A stretch of DNA of 64,000 nucleotides, from positions 94,304,279 to 94,368,278 of the forward strand of contig NC_039361.1 in assembly GCF_003573695.1 (NCBI RefSeq), in the 5' to 3' direction. How positions within the stretch are numbered: the stretch's first letter is position 1; every line of letters starts with the position of its first letter. Origin of the DNA: Papaver somniferum (lineage: Eukaryota; Streptophyta; Magnoliopsida; Ranunculales; Papaveraceae). Below, one piece after another: positions 10,004-21,779 of the stretch. The notes under the pieces are model-generated. The model worked only from the letters and a program-made list of their open reading frames with translations, was not told where the DNA came from and searched no databases. Made by a program: the position numbers and the translations under genes.

Positions 10004-11410
10004 ATTTCTGGCTCATCTGTCCAACCAATACCCACACCACCAATTGCCACCTTACTCAACCAATTTCCTGATGTTTTTATTAAGCCAAAATCATTACCAC
10101 CTGAGAGGAACTTAGACCATAAAATCCCACTCAAACCACATTCTGAACCAGTGAACCTTAGATCTTACAGATGCCATTACATTCAAAAGTCAGTTGTGGA
10201 GAATCTGGTAAAGGAGATGCTCAACTCAGGCATTATACAACCAAGTCACAGTCCTTTTGCTTCTCCTATTTTTCTTTTCAAGAATAAAGATAACTCTTGG
10301 AGATTTTGTGGAGATTACAGGAAATTGAATAGCCTCACAATTAAGGATAAATTTCAAATACCAATTATTGATGAGCTCTTGGATGAGTTACATGGCTCCA
10401 AAATTTTTACTAAAATTGATCTTAAGTCTGGCTACCATCAATTCAGAGTTTCTCCTTCTGATATCCACAAGAATGCATTTAGGACTCATCATGGGCACTT
10501 TGAGTTCAAAGTAATTCCATCTGGCCTCACCAATGCACCGACCACTTTTCAAGCTCTTATGAATGAAATTTTTCAAGACCATCTCAGGAAGTTCATCCTT
10601 GTCTTTTTTGATGACATATTGGTCTACAACCCTTCTTTGGAGGAGCACTTAATTCACTTAAAGACAACATTAGAGCTACTCAGAACACATCAGTTGGCAG
10701 CTAACTTTTCCAAATGCTCTTTTGGCCAACCTGAGATTGAGTATTTGGGATACATCATTAATGGCTCTAGAGTTATGGCTGACCCTGAGAAGATATCTGC
10801 AATGGTGGATTGGCCTACACCAACTAACATCAAAGCATTGAGGGGATTCTTAGGCCTCACAGGGTACTACAGAAAATTTGTGAAAGACTATGGCATTATT
10901 AGTAGACCGCCTACGTATCTTCTGAAGAAGTATGCTTTCATCTGGTCTCCTGCAGCCACTGCAGCTTTCACACAGCTCAAAAAGGAAATGTCCACTACTC
11001 CTGTTCTTGCTCTCCCTGATTTCAGTAAACCATTCATTCTGGAAGCTGATGCTTGTGACTTGGGCGTTGGAGATGTACTTATGTAAGAGGGTAGAGCTAT
11101 TTCATTTTACAGCAAACCACTTGGGCCAAGAGTTGCTGCCTTGTCCACTTATGAAAAAGAACTCCTAGCAATTTTCCAAGTAGTCACTAGGTGGAAACAA
11201 TACTTACAAGGACAACACTTCATTATCAAGACTGACCATCAGAGCATTCACTACTTCTTGGAGCAGAAAATTTCTACAGTCTTGCAACAAAAATGGCTTA
11301 TGAAGCTGTTGGGTTTTGACTATGAAATACAATACAAGAAGGGATTAGAGAACAGAGTGGCTGATGCTCTCTCTAGAAGAGCTCACTCCACTGCTACATG
11401 TTCATCAATT
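10004..11410 (+). pseudogene. reverse transcriptase and RNase H of Gypsy pol
   Basis: Reverse transcriptase motifs in order are GIIQPSHSPFASP, FCGDYRKLNSLT, KIDLKSGYHQFRV, FKVIPSGLTNAPTTFQ, FFDDILVYNPS (the YxDD box) and FSKCSFGQPEIEYLGY. RNase H follows with EADACDLGVG, STYEKELLAI, TDHQSIHYF and ENRVADALSRR, keeping acidic residues at the expected places. A TAA at 11084-11086 splits the frame just after the first RNase H aspartate. Reading then resumes in the same frame, so this is a nonsense mutation. Confidence 0.9.
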
Positions 11411-12853
11411 TCTCTATATCAACCAGCTTGGGCACAAGACATTATTGCTAGCTATGCTGATGATTCTAAGGCTCAAAATCTTATCACTCAGCTGACCATT
11501 GCTCCTCACTCTACTCCTAACTATTCTTACATCAATGGAGTCTTGAGGTACAAAAACAGGCTTTATGTGGGCAGTTCTCATACCACAAAGTCCCAAATAT
11601 TGAGCTCCATACACTCTTCAGCTGTTGGTGGGCATCCAGGTATGCAGGCTACTTACCTTAGATCCAAGTCTCACTTCTTTTGGCCTGCTATGAAACAAGA
11701 AATTCTACTGTATGTTTCTACTTGTGATGTGTGTCAGATACATAAAGGAGAACACACATTCCCTGCTGGTCTCCTCCAACCTTTGCCAATACCTGACCAT
11801 GCTTGGCAGCACATATCAATGGACTTCATATAAGGCTTACCAGTGAGTGAGAGGAAATCTATTATTTTGGTGGTGGTTGACAGATTGACAAAATATAGCC
11901 ACTTCATTGGATTGCATCATCCATTCACTGCTGCATCTGTTACAAGGGAGTTCATTACTCATATCTTCAAGCTTCATGGTCTGCCATCTTCCATTGAGTC
12001 TGACAGAGAAAAAATCTTCACCAGCAACTTTTGGCAGGACCAATTTAAAGCTTTGGGCACTCAATTAAAACTCAGTACAGCTTACCATCCACAGACTGAT
12101 GGTCAAACTGAGAGAGTGAACTCTTTCCTTGAGGGGTACTCGAGGTGCTTGTGCAGTCATCAACCTAAGAAATGGCATGTATGGCTTCCACTTGCAGAGT
12201 GGTGGTATAACACTAATTACCACACCAGTTTGAAGATGATCCCATTTGAGGCTTTGTATGGCTATCTCCCACCTCACTTGGCTTTTCCTTCGGCTGCCAC
12301 TACTTCTGTTGCTGAGGTGGAGTCTTACTTGAAACATAGGGATGATATGCTTGACTTACTCAAAGAGGCTTTACATAAATATCAAGAGATACTGAAGTTC
12401 TTTGCCGATAAAAAGAGATCTGACAGAGTGTTCTCTATAGAGGACAAAGTCTACTTGAAGCTGCAGCCTTATAGACAGGCCTCTGTGGCTCTCAGGAGGA
12501 ACTTGAAACTAGAAGCAAAGTACTATGGCCCATTTTCCATCTTACATCAGATTGGCCATGTAGCTTACAAACTTCAATTATCAGCTGAATCCAGAATTCA
12601 CAATGTCTTTCATGTTTCTCAGCTGAAGCAACACATTGGCACCACTCACATTCCATCCCCAATACTGCATGTTTTGGATGCAGATGGTCAGTATCTTGTA
12701 ATCCCTGCTGCTGCACTCTCCTCAAGAACCATTCTACGCAATGGTATTTATGTGCCTCAGCTGCTTATACAATTGACGAACTCTTCTACTATTGATGCTA
12801 CTTGGGAGGATGCCAAACACATAACTCACTATTTTCCAAAGTTCCATACTTGA
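11411..12853 (+). pseudogene. integrase of Gypsy pol with chromodomain-like tail
   Basis: The HHCC zinc finger is visible (HSSAVGGHPG then CDVCQIHKG). The DDE core has MDFI, IESDREKIF and DGQTERVN. A TAA at 11831-11833 falls directly after MDFI, and the frame then continues unchanged to 12853. The C-terminal part contains DKVYLKLQPYRQ, IHNVFHVSQLKQH and a final DATWEDAKHITHYFPKF block typical of chromovirus-group integrase ends. The stop codon before the second catalytic Asp would inactivate the enzyme. Confidence 0.9.
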
Positions 12854-12870
12854 GGACAAGGATTTGCTGA

Positions 12871-12879
12871 TGGGGAGGG
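12871..12879 (+). promoter_or_regulatory. polypurine tract
   Basis: TGGGGAGGG ends three bases before the 3' LTR, the expected place for plus-strand priming. Confidence 0.75.
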
Positions 12880-12882
12880 TGT

Positions 12883-13220
12883 TGTCATATGCTTTTTATT
12901 TACCTAGTTTACTCTCGGCTGCCCCAACGTATGATCGTCTGCCCTTATTGTTGTATCTTAGTAGCTGTAACGTTTCGCCTGATCATTTGGCAATTGTTGC
13001 CTGTTAGGATTGTGACACGCGTCTGGTCTGGATTAGTTAGCAGTAGGGTTTTATACTCCAATCATTGGAGTATTTAAGATGTAATGAAACCCTGTTAAGG
13101 GTAAGAATGAATTGATTGAGTTTAAGGCTGCTGCGGCAGAGTTACCATTTCCGTTAATTATCCGTTCAATTTCCGTTGCTTTATGTCGAATTAGTTTCAG
13201 ATCTTACTAAGAATAGTACA
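12883..13220 (+). repeat. 3' LTR of the Gypsy element
   Basis: 338 bp, about 96% identical by eye to the 5' LTR, followed by AAGAA. The first difference (GGA to GGC) lies about 37 bases from its start. Confidence 0.95.
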
Positions 13221-13458
13221 AAGAAATCATTCTCAGATTTACTTTATCTCTCATCTTTTTTTTTCTTTCCAGATCTAGTTTTCTTTCTGTTTTTTCTAGG
13301 GTTTTAACTTTGTGGAAACAAGAAATAGAGATGATGAAGATATGCAGACGACGAAGAAGATTTGCAGAGATGATGCGACGATTTACAGAGAAACAAAAAA
13401 CAGAGATTTTGATTTGATTCCGTAGATCGAAGACGAACTCTATTTTTTTTTCTTTTTT

Positions 13459-13800
13459 TCTTTTTGTTGTTGTTGGTGTTTGAATGTTGAAGATGAAGAA
13501 AGACGATGAAGATGATGAACAACAATGAACATCTGCGCGTTTTTCTTCTTTTTTGTTGCTGCTGGTGTTGTTGAAGATGGTGGAGACGGTGACAAAGATG
13601 AAGAATCTTGATTTTTTTGTTCTTTTGTTGTTGCTGGTATTTGAATGTTGAAGATGGAGAAAGACGATGAAGATGATGAACAACAATGAAGATCTGCGCG
13701 TTTTTTTTTTTTGTTGTTGCTGGTGCTGTTGAAGATGGTAGAGACAGTGACAAAGATGAAGACGAAGAATATGAAGAATTTATTTTTGCTGTTGTTGAAG
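13459..13800. repeat. 161-bp tandem duplication, GAA/GAT-rich
   Basis: Two copies with a period of exactly 161 bp. TGAATGTTGA begins at 13481 and again at 13642, and ATCTGCGCG at 13531 and 13692. Each copy includes a TTGTTGTTG run, GAAGATGATGAACAACAATGA and a T-run of variable length. Overlapping minus-strand open frames here are rich in K, S and H. They follow from the repeat, and no gene is called. Confidence 0.85.
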
Positions 13801-13817
13801 ACGAAGATGGTGAAAAT

Positions 13818-14470
13818 GATGATGTTGCAGTTCATTCCATAAATGAACTCTGCTTTTTTAGCTTTTTATATGAAGTTCATTTCTGGAATCAACTCTGTTT
13901 TTTTATCTTTTTATATGGAGTTCATTTCTGGAATGAATACTGTTTTTTTAGCTTTTTATATGGAGTTCATTTCTGGAATGAACTCTGTTTTTTTTAGCTT
14001 TTTATATAGAGTTCATTTCTGGAATGAACTCTATTTTTTAGCTTTTTATATGGAGTTCATTTTTGGAATGAACTCTGTTTTTTTTTTAGCTTTTTATATG
14101 GAGTTCATTTCTGGATTGAACTCTGTTTTTTTTTAGCTTTTTATATGGAGTTCATTTTCTGGAATGAACTCTATTTTTTTAGCTTTTTATATGGAGTTCA
14201 TTTCTGGAATGAACTCTGTTTTTTTTTAGCTTTTTATATGGAGTTCATTTCTGGAATGAACTCTGTTTTTTTAGCTTTTTATATGGAGTTCATTTCTGGA
14301 ATGAACTCTGTTTTTTCTTTTAGCTTTTTATGTGGAGTTCATTTCTGGAATGAACTCTGTTTTTTTTAGCTTTTTTTATGGAGTTCATTTTCTGGAATGA
14401 ACTCTGTTTTTTAGCTTTTTATATGGAGTTCATTTCTGGAATGAACTCTGGTTTTTTTAGGTGATTTCTG
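13818..14470. repeat. minisatellite of about 14 hairpin-forming 44-49 bp units
   Basis: Fourteen units of the form GAGTTCATTTCTGGAATGAA followed by CTCTG, a T-run of 6-9, and AGCTTTTTATATG. The core GAGTTCATT-TCTGG-AATGAACTC is a perfect inverted repeat with 9-bp arms and a 5-nt loop. Length differences come almost entirely from the T-run, so open frames appear in all three phases and mean nothing. A degenerate copy lies at about 14503-14530. Confidence 0.95.
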
Positions 14471-14639
14471 AAAAAATAAGTAGAAATTAACAGGAGTTCA
14501 TTTTGAAGAATGAACTGCTACAAGAAAAAATAAGTAGAAATTAACACGGAAGGGTATTTTTGTTCATTTAATATTTTTAAATAATTATGGACCAAATAGT
14601 AAAGGCGTTTTCCCAAAGGACTAAACAGACATGGGACCA
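14471..14639. other. array-proximal DNA with a short direct repeat
   Basis: The phrase GAAAAAATAAGTAGAAATTA occurs twice (about 14468 and 14524), flanking a degenerate hairpin unit. No coding sequence. It may be the end of a non-autonomous element that carries the minisatellite. Confidence 0.4.
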
Positions 14640-15863
14640 CCTAAAAAAGGACCAAACGATTATTTTCCCTGTTTTATTTCCAGCTAATCCGAAGGCCTGG
14701 ATTTTATTAAAATCATGTAAACGTGGTGTAAAAATTTCAAACCCTACGGATCAATATGGAGCATTAGATCGTACCAATCTTATTATAAATTAACGGCCAC
14801 GAAATATAGGGTGTATAAGTTGCTTTTCAGCCAATCAGGAGCGAGGGTTTTTTTCACCGACCAATAAGAGGGAAGGTTACCGCAACTCTCGACGTGGAGT
14901 GAGAGATGGCTTGGGATTTTTAGGTTGTTGATTGGAGAATTATGATTTAGGAAACCGAGTAAAGAAAGGAAACTCTCCATGTTTAAAGAAGCATATTTAC
15001 GAAGATCTTGCGGTTTCTCTGTTAGAAACTAATTCTGAGACTGGTAGCTTACATTGAGGATCATGTATTGGAATATTAATGGGGTTGCACGTCTTGAAGC
15101 TCAGTGTAAAATTGAAGGAGTTAATTAAAAAGTTCAAACCTGTTGTGTTTTGCTTGGATGAACCTAAAGTGGGTTGCACTTTCGGTTTCATTCAAAATCT
15201 TTATGTGGAAGGTTTTAAGAAGGAACTTAGTAGTAATTTCAATGGTATGTCAAAAGATAATATTTGGATTTTTTGATCCACTGATTTCTCTACTCTGGTA
15301 TTTGTAAACTTTAATTGACAGGCTATTACTATTGAAGTTGATGGATTCTAATTTCTTTTGTTCATGCGAGTTCTTTACAAGTAACAAGAAGGTGATCGTG
15401 GCATCAACTTACTTCAGTAGATGTTAATACACCATGGTTAATCATGGGTGATTTTAATTATGTGTTGCGTAATGATGAGAAAAATGGTGGCCGTGAACCA
15501 AGAACTGTGGTTATTAATGAGTTTAACGACTGGAAGGATGCAAATGATTTGTTTGAGGATGATTCTTTTAGAAGTAAGTATACTTGAATGAGCAATATGG
15601 AGTTTATAGAATTCTTGGTAAGCTGGATCGAGCTATTATTAATGAGGCTTGGCTAAATATATTTGAGAATTGGAGGTGTAAAGCTCTTCCTAGAGAAGTT
15701 TTTTACCATTCCACTTTGATTGGCTATCCTTTTGTTAACACAAGACCGAGGAGGGATCCTTTTCGCATTCAAAAAAAATGTGTTTTTCTCATCCGGTTTT
15801 TATGCAAATGGTTATGGACAGTTGGAATGAGCCAGTTTCTGGTTCCCCAGCTATTATATTTCA
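14640..15863 (+). pseudogene. L1-type LINE fragment: 5' region and endonuclease domain
   Basis: The first 300 bp match 38252-38600 in inverse orientation and look like an element 5' region. From 15063 an apurinic/apyrimidinic-type endonuclease of plant L1 LINEs is recognisable. It opens with MYWNINGVARLEAQ, continues with FKPVVFCLDEPKVG after a frameshift near 15110, then PWLIMGDFNYVLRNDEKNGG (about 15430-15487) and LGKLDRAIINEAW (about 15614-15652). A TGA at about 15585 replaces the expected Trp after KYT. The copy is cut at 15863 by the inverted SIRE-like LTR. No reverse transcriptase follows. Confidence 0.8.
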
Positions 15864-18091
15864 TGAAAACGCGGGGGTACTACACCACACCCAACTTTTT
15901 CGTTCGGCAATTTTTATGGACTAAACCTTAATAATATTACGAGAGTAAAAACTCAATCTAAGAATAATACTAAAGAGTTTATCTCTTTCTCTTTTAACAA
16001 TCACAAACTTAAACAGATATAGAAATTGAATCCGTAAGTCTGATTATATGAAGAGAAGCTTAGACAGTACCAAAGACCAATATCCAAGATCAATCAAAAT
16101 CCTATCGAACAAACAAGGTCGGATTTATCAATGACGATTGATCAACGCACAACCTGTGATATTTCATTTATAAAGATAAAAAAATATAATGCGAAAAAGA
16201 AATAACACAGACACCATAATTTTTGTTAACGAGGAAACCGCAAATGCAGAAAAACCCCAGGACCTAGTCCAGAATAAACACACACTGATTATAAGTTGTT
16301 ACACCAAATTCCTATTACCTATTCGGACCCTGCTTCAGCTATATTCAAGCACTTGTAGAACTCCTAGCAGAACACCTATTCTCTTTAGAAATTCTTCTCG
16401 TAAATCTTCTAGCAGAACACAGATTCTCTTTAGAAGTTATTCTCGAAAATCTTCTGGCAGAACACAGTTCTCTTCAGAAGCACTCTCAAAAATATTCTAG
16501 CAGAATGTCAGTTCTCTTTAGAAGATGCAACAACACGTTGATACTTTTCGATATTTTGTTTTTACAAAATACCGGTTTGATTTCCCTTTAGATGTGAATT
16601 AAGGTTTTGGAAATCCTGTGTTTGTTTGAGAAAACAATTACTAGGTAAAAGTAATATCAAAACAAACTTGTAGATTAGGGTTTATTCTACAACAAGAGAA
16701 ACCTGATTATTCTACAACAAGAACAACAATAATAAATCTTGAGATATCTTGTTTAAAACTTCTCAAGGATTTTTACGAGATACCTTAATCGAAGTTTTCT
16801 TTCTAGTTCCAATTTCGACCAACTAGTGTCGGTATACGATCGAGAACTCAAATCTATCAAAACCTAGGGTTTATGATCAACAACTCTTGAATGGTCTTAT
16901 ATTAGAAGAGAAGATCTTAGAATAAACAAGAGGTGAAAAACCTAGATTACATGTTGTGCAACAATCACGAAGATTATCATCAACTCGGCTTTGCGATCTC
17001 CAAGGACAATATTTGTATCCCACTCTTGTTCACGAAGAACAAAAGACAAGGAAAACATTTTTTTTTTGGTAAGTAAACTACATGTGGCTTCGCTCAGTGT
17101 GTGGCGCGCGTGCGGCACAATTGATGGGTTTAGGTGCATTAGTGTTGGTATGATCGATTGCTAAAAAAGACATGGAAAACAACCTTATGAACCTTACACC
17201 AATTTTCCAAGGGATAAAAAATGTGGTATTCATGAACCCTTTATTTATAGTGAACAAGGTAGTTTGAAAGCTAAGAAAAGGTAAGCTATTTTCCTTTTAC
17301 AAGACTCTCCTAATTTTAGGAGTCTTTCCTAAGTTACAATATTCTTTCATAAATAATTAGATAAATAATTACTTTAGCATATATTATATTTATGTGAATA
17401 AATCACAATTTAACTTAGGAAGGAAATCTAAAATATCACAAACACTTTAATGTGGTAATCAAATATTTTTGGAGTAATAGACATCTTGCCTAGATAAGGA
17501 AACATCAAAAACTTGACTAAGAAAGGCCTCTAGTCACGTATTTGGGTTCAAGTACGTGAGCCGTTACAAACAGTTCGTGGATTGTTTCCTACTAACGAAC
17601 TGCAACATTTTCAGCAACGCTTATAACTATTTCTTTAATAAATCACTCATAACTTCATCGCTATAACTCAGAATTGAGTGATTCTTGGCTCGTTGAATTC
17701 GTAAGCTCATTCACTATAACATGAGAACCTTTCCAGGTATAAAGGTTATTATCACAAAAGTCGTGGCTCAAATAACCTCAAGTATATATACATAAATGTA
17801 CTTTCACTGTCATAGGAATTGCTCCATAGAGTGAGCATTTGTTTCGATAGATTAAAAAGGTGGAAATGAACAAGAATCCAAATGAAATCAATCACCACAA
17901 GCTTTGTTGTTGAAGTCCTTGTTGATGTCTTCTTGTAGTCTTCAGTCTTCATCCTTCAAGAATAGCTTCGATTCTACTTCTAGACCTAATATAGTCTGAA
18001 ACTAACTTCAGTATACTAAATCAAGAATGACTTTTTGACAACTAACTTGACGTACCAACGTTAGTGGGTTCATCCGAGAAATGCTCTAACA
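15864..18091 (-). repeat. inverted SIRE-like Copia LTR (2,228 bp)
   Basis: Reads TGAAAACGCGGGGGT at the left and CTCTAACA at the right, the reverse complement of an LTR beginning TGTTAGAG and ending TTTTTCA. Much of it matches the direct LTR in inverse orientation; for example 16184-16260 equals the reverse of about 33430-33510. At 18092 it is followed by the reverse of a polypurine tract (GTCTCCCCCTTTGTC). It is therefore the 3' LTR of a minus-strand element. Confidence 0.85.
16360..16525. repeat. 45-bp tandem repeat within the inverted LTR
   Basis: Four copies with CTAGCAGAACAC-type starts at about 16366, 16411, 16456 and 16499, each followed by ATTCTCTTTAGAA and TTCTCGTAAATCTT. A period of 45 bp keeps the frame open, but no protein is supported. 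Confidence 0.75.
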
Positions 18092-19153
18092 GTCTCCCCC
18101 TTTGTCAATTTTAGTGACAAAACAATTTTACATATGGATTTAAACAGTTAAAATCATTACAGCTCCAAAATCCAACAAGCTTGATTTCCTTGGTTCTTCA
18201 ACTTTTTCAATTATGCGTGTGTTCAATCCTGTACTTATTGAAGATCCATAACATAGTATTATTATTTTTTATTAAAATACATTTGTATCATAACTTCGAA
18301 ATAATACTATGGTGATATGTATCACTCCCCCTTAGTCAATACTTCCATATCACAATGAAAACCATTCCCTCTAACATAATGATCCGTAAACCATATGTAT
18401 GCAGTGTGAACTACTAAATAATTCTCTCCCTTTTTGTCAATATAAATTAGTAAAGGTACGAAAACTATGGTATTATAATGAAATTCTCAAAGAGATAATT
18501 CATGACTAAAAAAGAACATATCAACTTTGTTTCGATGATTTCACATAGTCGAAACTTAGTGTACTCATCAAGGAGTTTATAAAGATACAAGATAACTCGT
18601 TCTATATTCCACAGCCGCACTCCCCATAAAGATTTGACAATTAAGCGTAAGTTCAAATACGAACTCTCCCCCATAAGATGTCATTCCCAAAAGAACAACA
18701 CGAGTGACCTTCCTCCGAGGAGAAGGATTTTATATATTGGATTTTAGAAATCTCACAAGGAGATATGAGTTAAGAACCAATCATTGAAAGTCTCTCATGA
18801 GATTGTGGTACTAAGATGCAAACTTGTATATATAAGAAATGATATTCTTAGAGGGAAGAAAAAACTTTTCCACAAGGATATATACCAAGAATGGCTACCA
18901 TAAGTGTATGAAAAAGTTTCCTTGACAGTAGAAACCAAAAAGCCATTGAATTTGATTATTTTTTATAACCTGTTATACCTAAGAATTTCAACACAAATCA
19001 AGTTAGGTAATTAAGAATCATACACGGGGTATATATAACAATTAGTCACACTTGATTTCCTTAGCTGATCTCACCCACAACTAAGAGTTGCTACAACCCA
19101 AAGTCGAAGACTTAGAAACAAATTTGTCTCCCACAGAAATGTCTATTCTTTCT
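18092..19153 (-). mobile_element. internal remnant of the inverted SIRE-like element
   Basis: 18092 to about 18750 matches the reverse of about 37290-37977, the 3' internal region of the direct element. Shared landmarks are TATGGTGATATGTATCACTC, CTCCCTTTTTGTCAATATAA and the polypurine tract. From about 19035 to 19135 it instead matches the reverse of an LTR-internal stretch (33152-33270: TAGTTGTGGGTGAGATC and AGTCTTCGACTT). The fragment is therefore rearranged. No coding domain is seen. It ends where the direct LTR starts at 19154. Confidence 0.65.
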
Positions 19154-21000
19154 TGTTAGAGCACTGCTCGGTCGAACTCGCAAGCGTTGCTATCTGAAGA
19201 TTGTTTGTCAAGTTTAGTGATTAAAACTATAAGTCTTGATTTTTAGTCTACTTATAGCTATGTCTCGGATTAGGATAGATTGTGTAGTTGAGCTTTAAAC
19301 TTCACGACATTGATCAAATGAAGACGAAGAACTACTAAGGAGAGCTTGTGGAACTTCATCAACAAAAGGTATGTGGAGACTGAAACTCATGTATCACTCG
19401 GAAATTCTATTTCCACTTTATCTCCTATTTGAGACAAAAGTCGTATAACTGTAAAATATTCGATTTACACACATTTGATATTTCGAGCTGAGTTTAACTC
19501 GCTTACATATTTCTCGAAATATGTGTTGGTAAGCTTTCGCTTTAACCAAGTGCATTTTATATTCTTGACGAAAGTCAAAAGATGATCATGTGAAAATCGC
19601 CTGGTAACATCTTATATGATTTGCGTGAGACAATCATTTGATGTAGAGTCGGAATGTTTCGTATTGATCATTCGATCACTTGAAAATCGCTTTAAAGCTA
19701 ATAGTTTGTGTAAGATAGCTATTGTCGTCTTCTAAGAATGTTTCAATGATTGAAATGGATTTTAGAACACTTAACCTTAATTGGATAATAGACATAGTAT
19801 GCGTACTTGCATATATGTTGATCCAAGACCGGTGTAGTATGCATACCCGTATGCGTACTAGCAAGGTCAGGTGAAGTCCGAGAGACTTGGTATGCGTACC
19901 CGTATGCGCACTGGCAAACTCAGTTGAAGTTCGAGAACTTTGGTATGCGTACCCGTACGTGTACTGATTTCAACTGATGTTTGGATGTGTGAAAGTATGC
20001 GTCCCCGTTTGGGTACTGTCCAACGCAGTCCAAGTCCGGCTACTTAAGTATGCGTACTCGTTTGCATACTTGAGTGAGTTATGTTCTAAAATCGGTTATG
20101 TCATGAACCAATACATTAATGTAATAAGGAATGCAATCTTTTGCAAACTGTGGCTATAATGTTCATGAATCGATTCGAGTGAATCAAACCAATTTTGTTT
20201 CAATTGTGTCGTATATACTTCTATGAGAATATAAATAATTGAACAACTCTAGAACTAGTTTCACTTGAGTCATTTGAACTAGTTGTGGTTAAGATGAGTA
20301 AGGTTGATATAAAAGTGTTCATATGGATAACTATTATTGATCCAACAAGGTGTACACATTTAGGTATGGTTACTCATTTCTAAATGAAGGTACATTTCAT
20401 TTGTGTGTAACAAGCTAAGTTCAATCTAACGATTAAATGATATTAGCTTGAGTCTAATTACGTTTTCATCTAACGGTGAATATTAAATGCTTTGTGACCA
20501 AGGTAACATTGATTGCAAACCCTGATTTGAAAACTATATAAGGGATAAATTTAGCAACTGCGAAACCTAATCCCCACACCTCATTGTGATACTAGTTGCG
20601 ACTAGAGTCGATTCTCCTTTAACCTTAGGTTTTTTCCAAAACCATGTAGGTTAACGACTTGAAGACTTCATTGGGATTGTGAAGCCAGACCCAACTATTT
20701 TCTCCGTAGTTACGTGTTCTGATCTTGCCGGTTTCTATCGTATTCATTACTATCTTCTCTAAAATTTGCTCGAGATTTAATCTCCAATACGCAAGATAAA
20801 AAGTAGTCCCAAACATCTTCATCTCATCGATTGTGATTCCACAATATCTTGATTCGTTTCCATGCGATTAAGATTATTGTGAGGTGATTGTTAATACTAG
20901 GTTGTTCTTCGGGAATATAAGCCCGATTTATCAATTGGTTCTTATGCACCTTGATTTATCAAAAGATGGAATAAAACTCAACGGTATTTCAGTGGGAGAC
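19154..21000 (+). repeat. 5' LTR of the SIRE-like element, first part
   Basis: Starts TGTTAGAGCACTGC; the first about 270 bp match the 3' LTR at 37978-38251. Interrupted at 21001 by element X. The last five bases, GAGAC, are the target duplication of X. Confidence 0.85.
19780..20075. repeat. palindromic GTATGCGTAC repeat array in the LTR
   Basis: About six units with a period near 52 bp, each centred on a variant of AGTATGCGTACCCGTATGCG followed by TACT. Starts lie near 19797, 19837, 19891, 19942, 19996 and 20049. Each core is a near-palindrome. LTR U3 regions often carry such repeats as protein-binding or enhancer elements. Here that is only inferred. Confidence 0.8.
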
Positions 21001-21289
21001 TGTTGATACATGAAATAATCATTCCTAAAAGAGGTAGCCCCTTAGCCTACTAAGGGCTCCTCTTAAGAAGGAGGAACTTGGGGACTAGGTCCAACCCAAA
21101 GGATAGTGGATGGACCTAGCCCAAGAAGGAATCTTGAACTAGTTGGGCCCTTTTCCTAGTTCCTTAATAACTTGGAAAAGAGGAAAGTGGCAGTTTTGTA
21201 ATATATTAGCCTCATGAGTGTTTATTTATAAGGAGGGGAGGAAGGATTATTATAAAAAGGGGAAAGAGAGCATACTTAGGGGGGCTCTC
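21001..21289 (+). repeat. 5' LTR of element X, first part
   Basis: Matches 32752-33049 from TGTTGATACA to the GGGCTCTC at which the hAT element inserted. It resumes at 24482 and ends at 24588. Confidence 0.9.
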
Positions 21290-21309
21290 TAGGGTTGTCA
21301 ATGACACTT

Positions 21310-21440
21310 AACGTAACGGATATTTTCTCTTCCGCTGCCGTTGCCATTAAAATTAGCGGATAACCGATAGCCGTTAAATTCCGACGGAAATATGAAATTC
21401 AAAACCATTACCGTTACGTTGGACTTACTAGATAACGGAT
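21310..21440. promoter_or_regulatory. hAT subterminal repeats, left
   Basis: Repeated TAACGGATA / CCGTTA motifs within 150 bp of the TIR. They match a similar cluster at 24290-24475. Subterminal repeats of this sort bind hAT transposase BED fingers in studied elements. Binding here is inferred. Confidence 0.65.
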
Positions 21441-21779
21441 ATTTTTCCGGTACCATCCGGCATGTCACAGGACAAACACAAATCAGGTTCAAAACACAGA
21501 ACAACTTCTAAATCCATGCCACAAAAAAAAAACATACAAATGTTCATGTTCTAAACCAAAATACATGTTCAGAATCTTCAGATGTTCTAGCAAAAGAAAA
21601 AACCATGTTTTTGCAAAAAAAAAGACAAAGGATTAAAGGAACTCCATCTCCATTTGTTGCAGCAACTGCAAATGCATTCCTCCATCTCCAGGTTCTCCAC
21701 TACCAACTGCATCTGCAAATGCATTCCTCCTTACTCCTTAGTCCTGAACTTCTGCATTTTGAAAGGAAAATCAAAAGTG

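Larger units (their letters stand above)
7991..13220 (+). mobile_element. Ty3/Gypsy LTR retrotransposon, chromovirus-like, structurally complete, coding region broken
   Basis: Both LTRs are 338 bp (7991-8328 and 12883-13220). They begin TGTCATATGC and end TACA. The element is flanked by a perfect 5-bp target duplication AAGAA (7986-7990 and 13221-13225). A tRNA-Met-type primer site follows the 5' LTR, and a G-rich polypurine tract precedes the 3' LTR. Domain order is gag, protease, RT, RNase H, integrase, which is the Ty3/Gypsy order. The short LTRs, the 5.2-kb length and the C-terminal WEDAKHITHYFPKF-type tail suggest a chromovirus such as the Reina group (inferred). I count about 14 differences between the LTRs, roughly 4%. 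Gag-pol once formed one reading frame and is now interrupted by stops and frameshifts. Confidence 0.95.

Noticed and set aside
13207..13835. Three overlapping minus-strand ORFs rich in Ser, His and Lys
   Set aside because: Produced by the 161-bp tandem duplication with GAA/GAT runs and open in several phases at once.
13843..14369. ORFs repeating a VHFWNELCFF motif
   Set aside because: Read-through of the hairpin minisatellite. Phase changes with T-run length, so no constraint on coding.
13818..14470. CRISPR-like array
   Set aside because: Units are contiguous without unique spacers, in a eukaryotic context.
13226..14640. A DNA transposon carrying the minisatellite, with its ends near 7905 and 14590
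   Set aside because: The suspected inverted ends match too weakly by eye and no target duplication was found.
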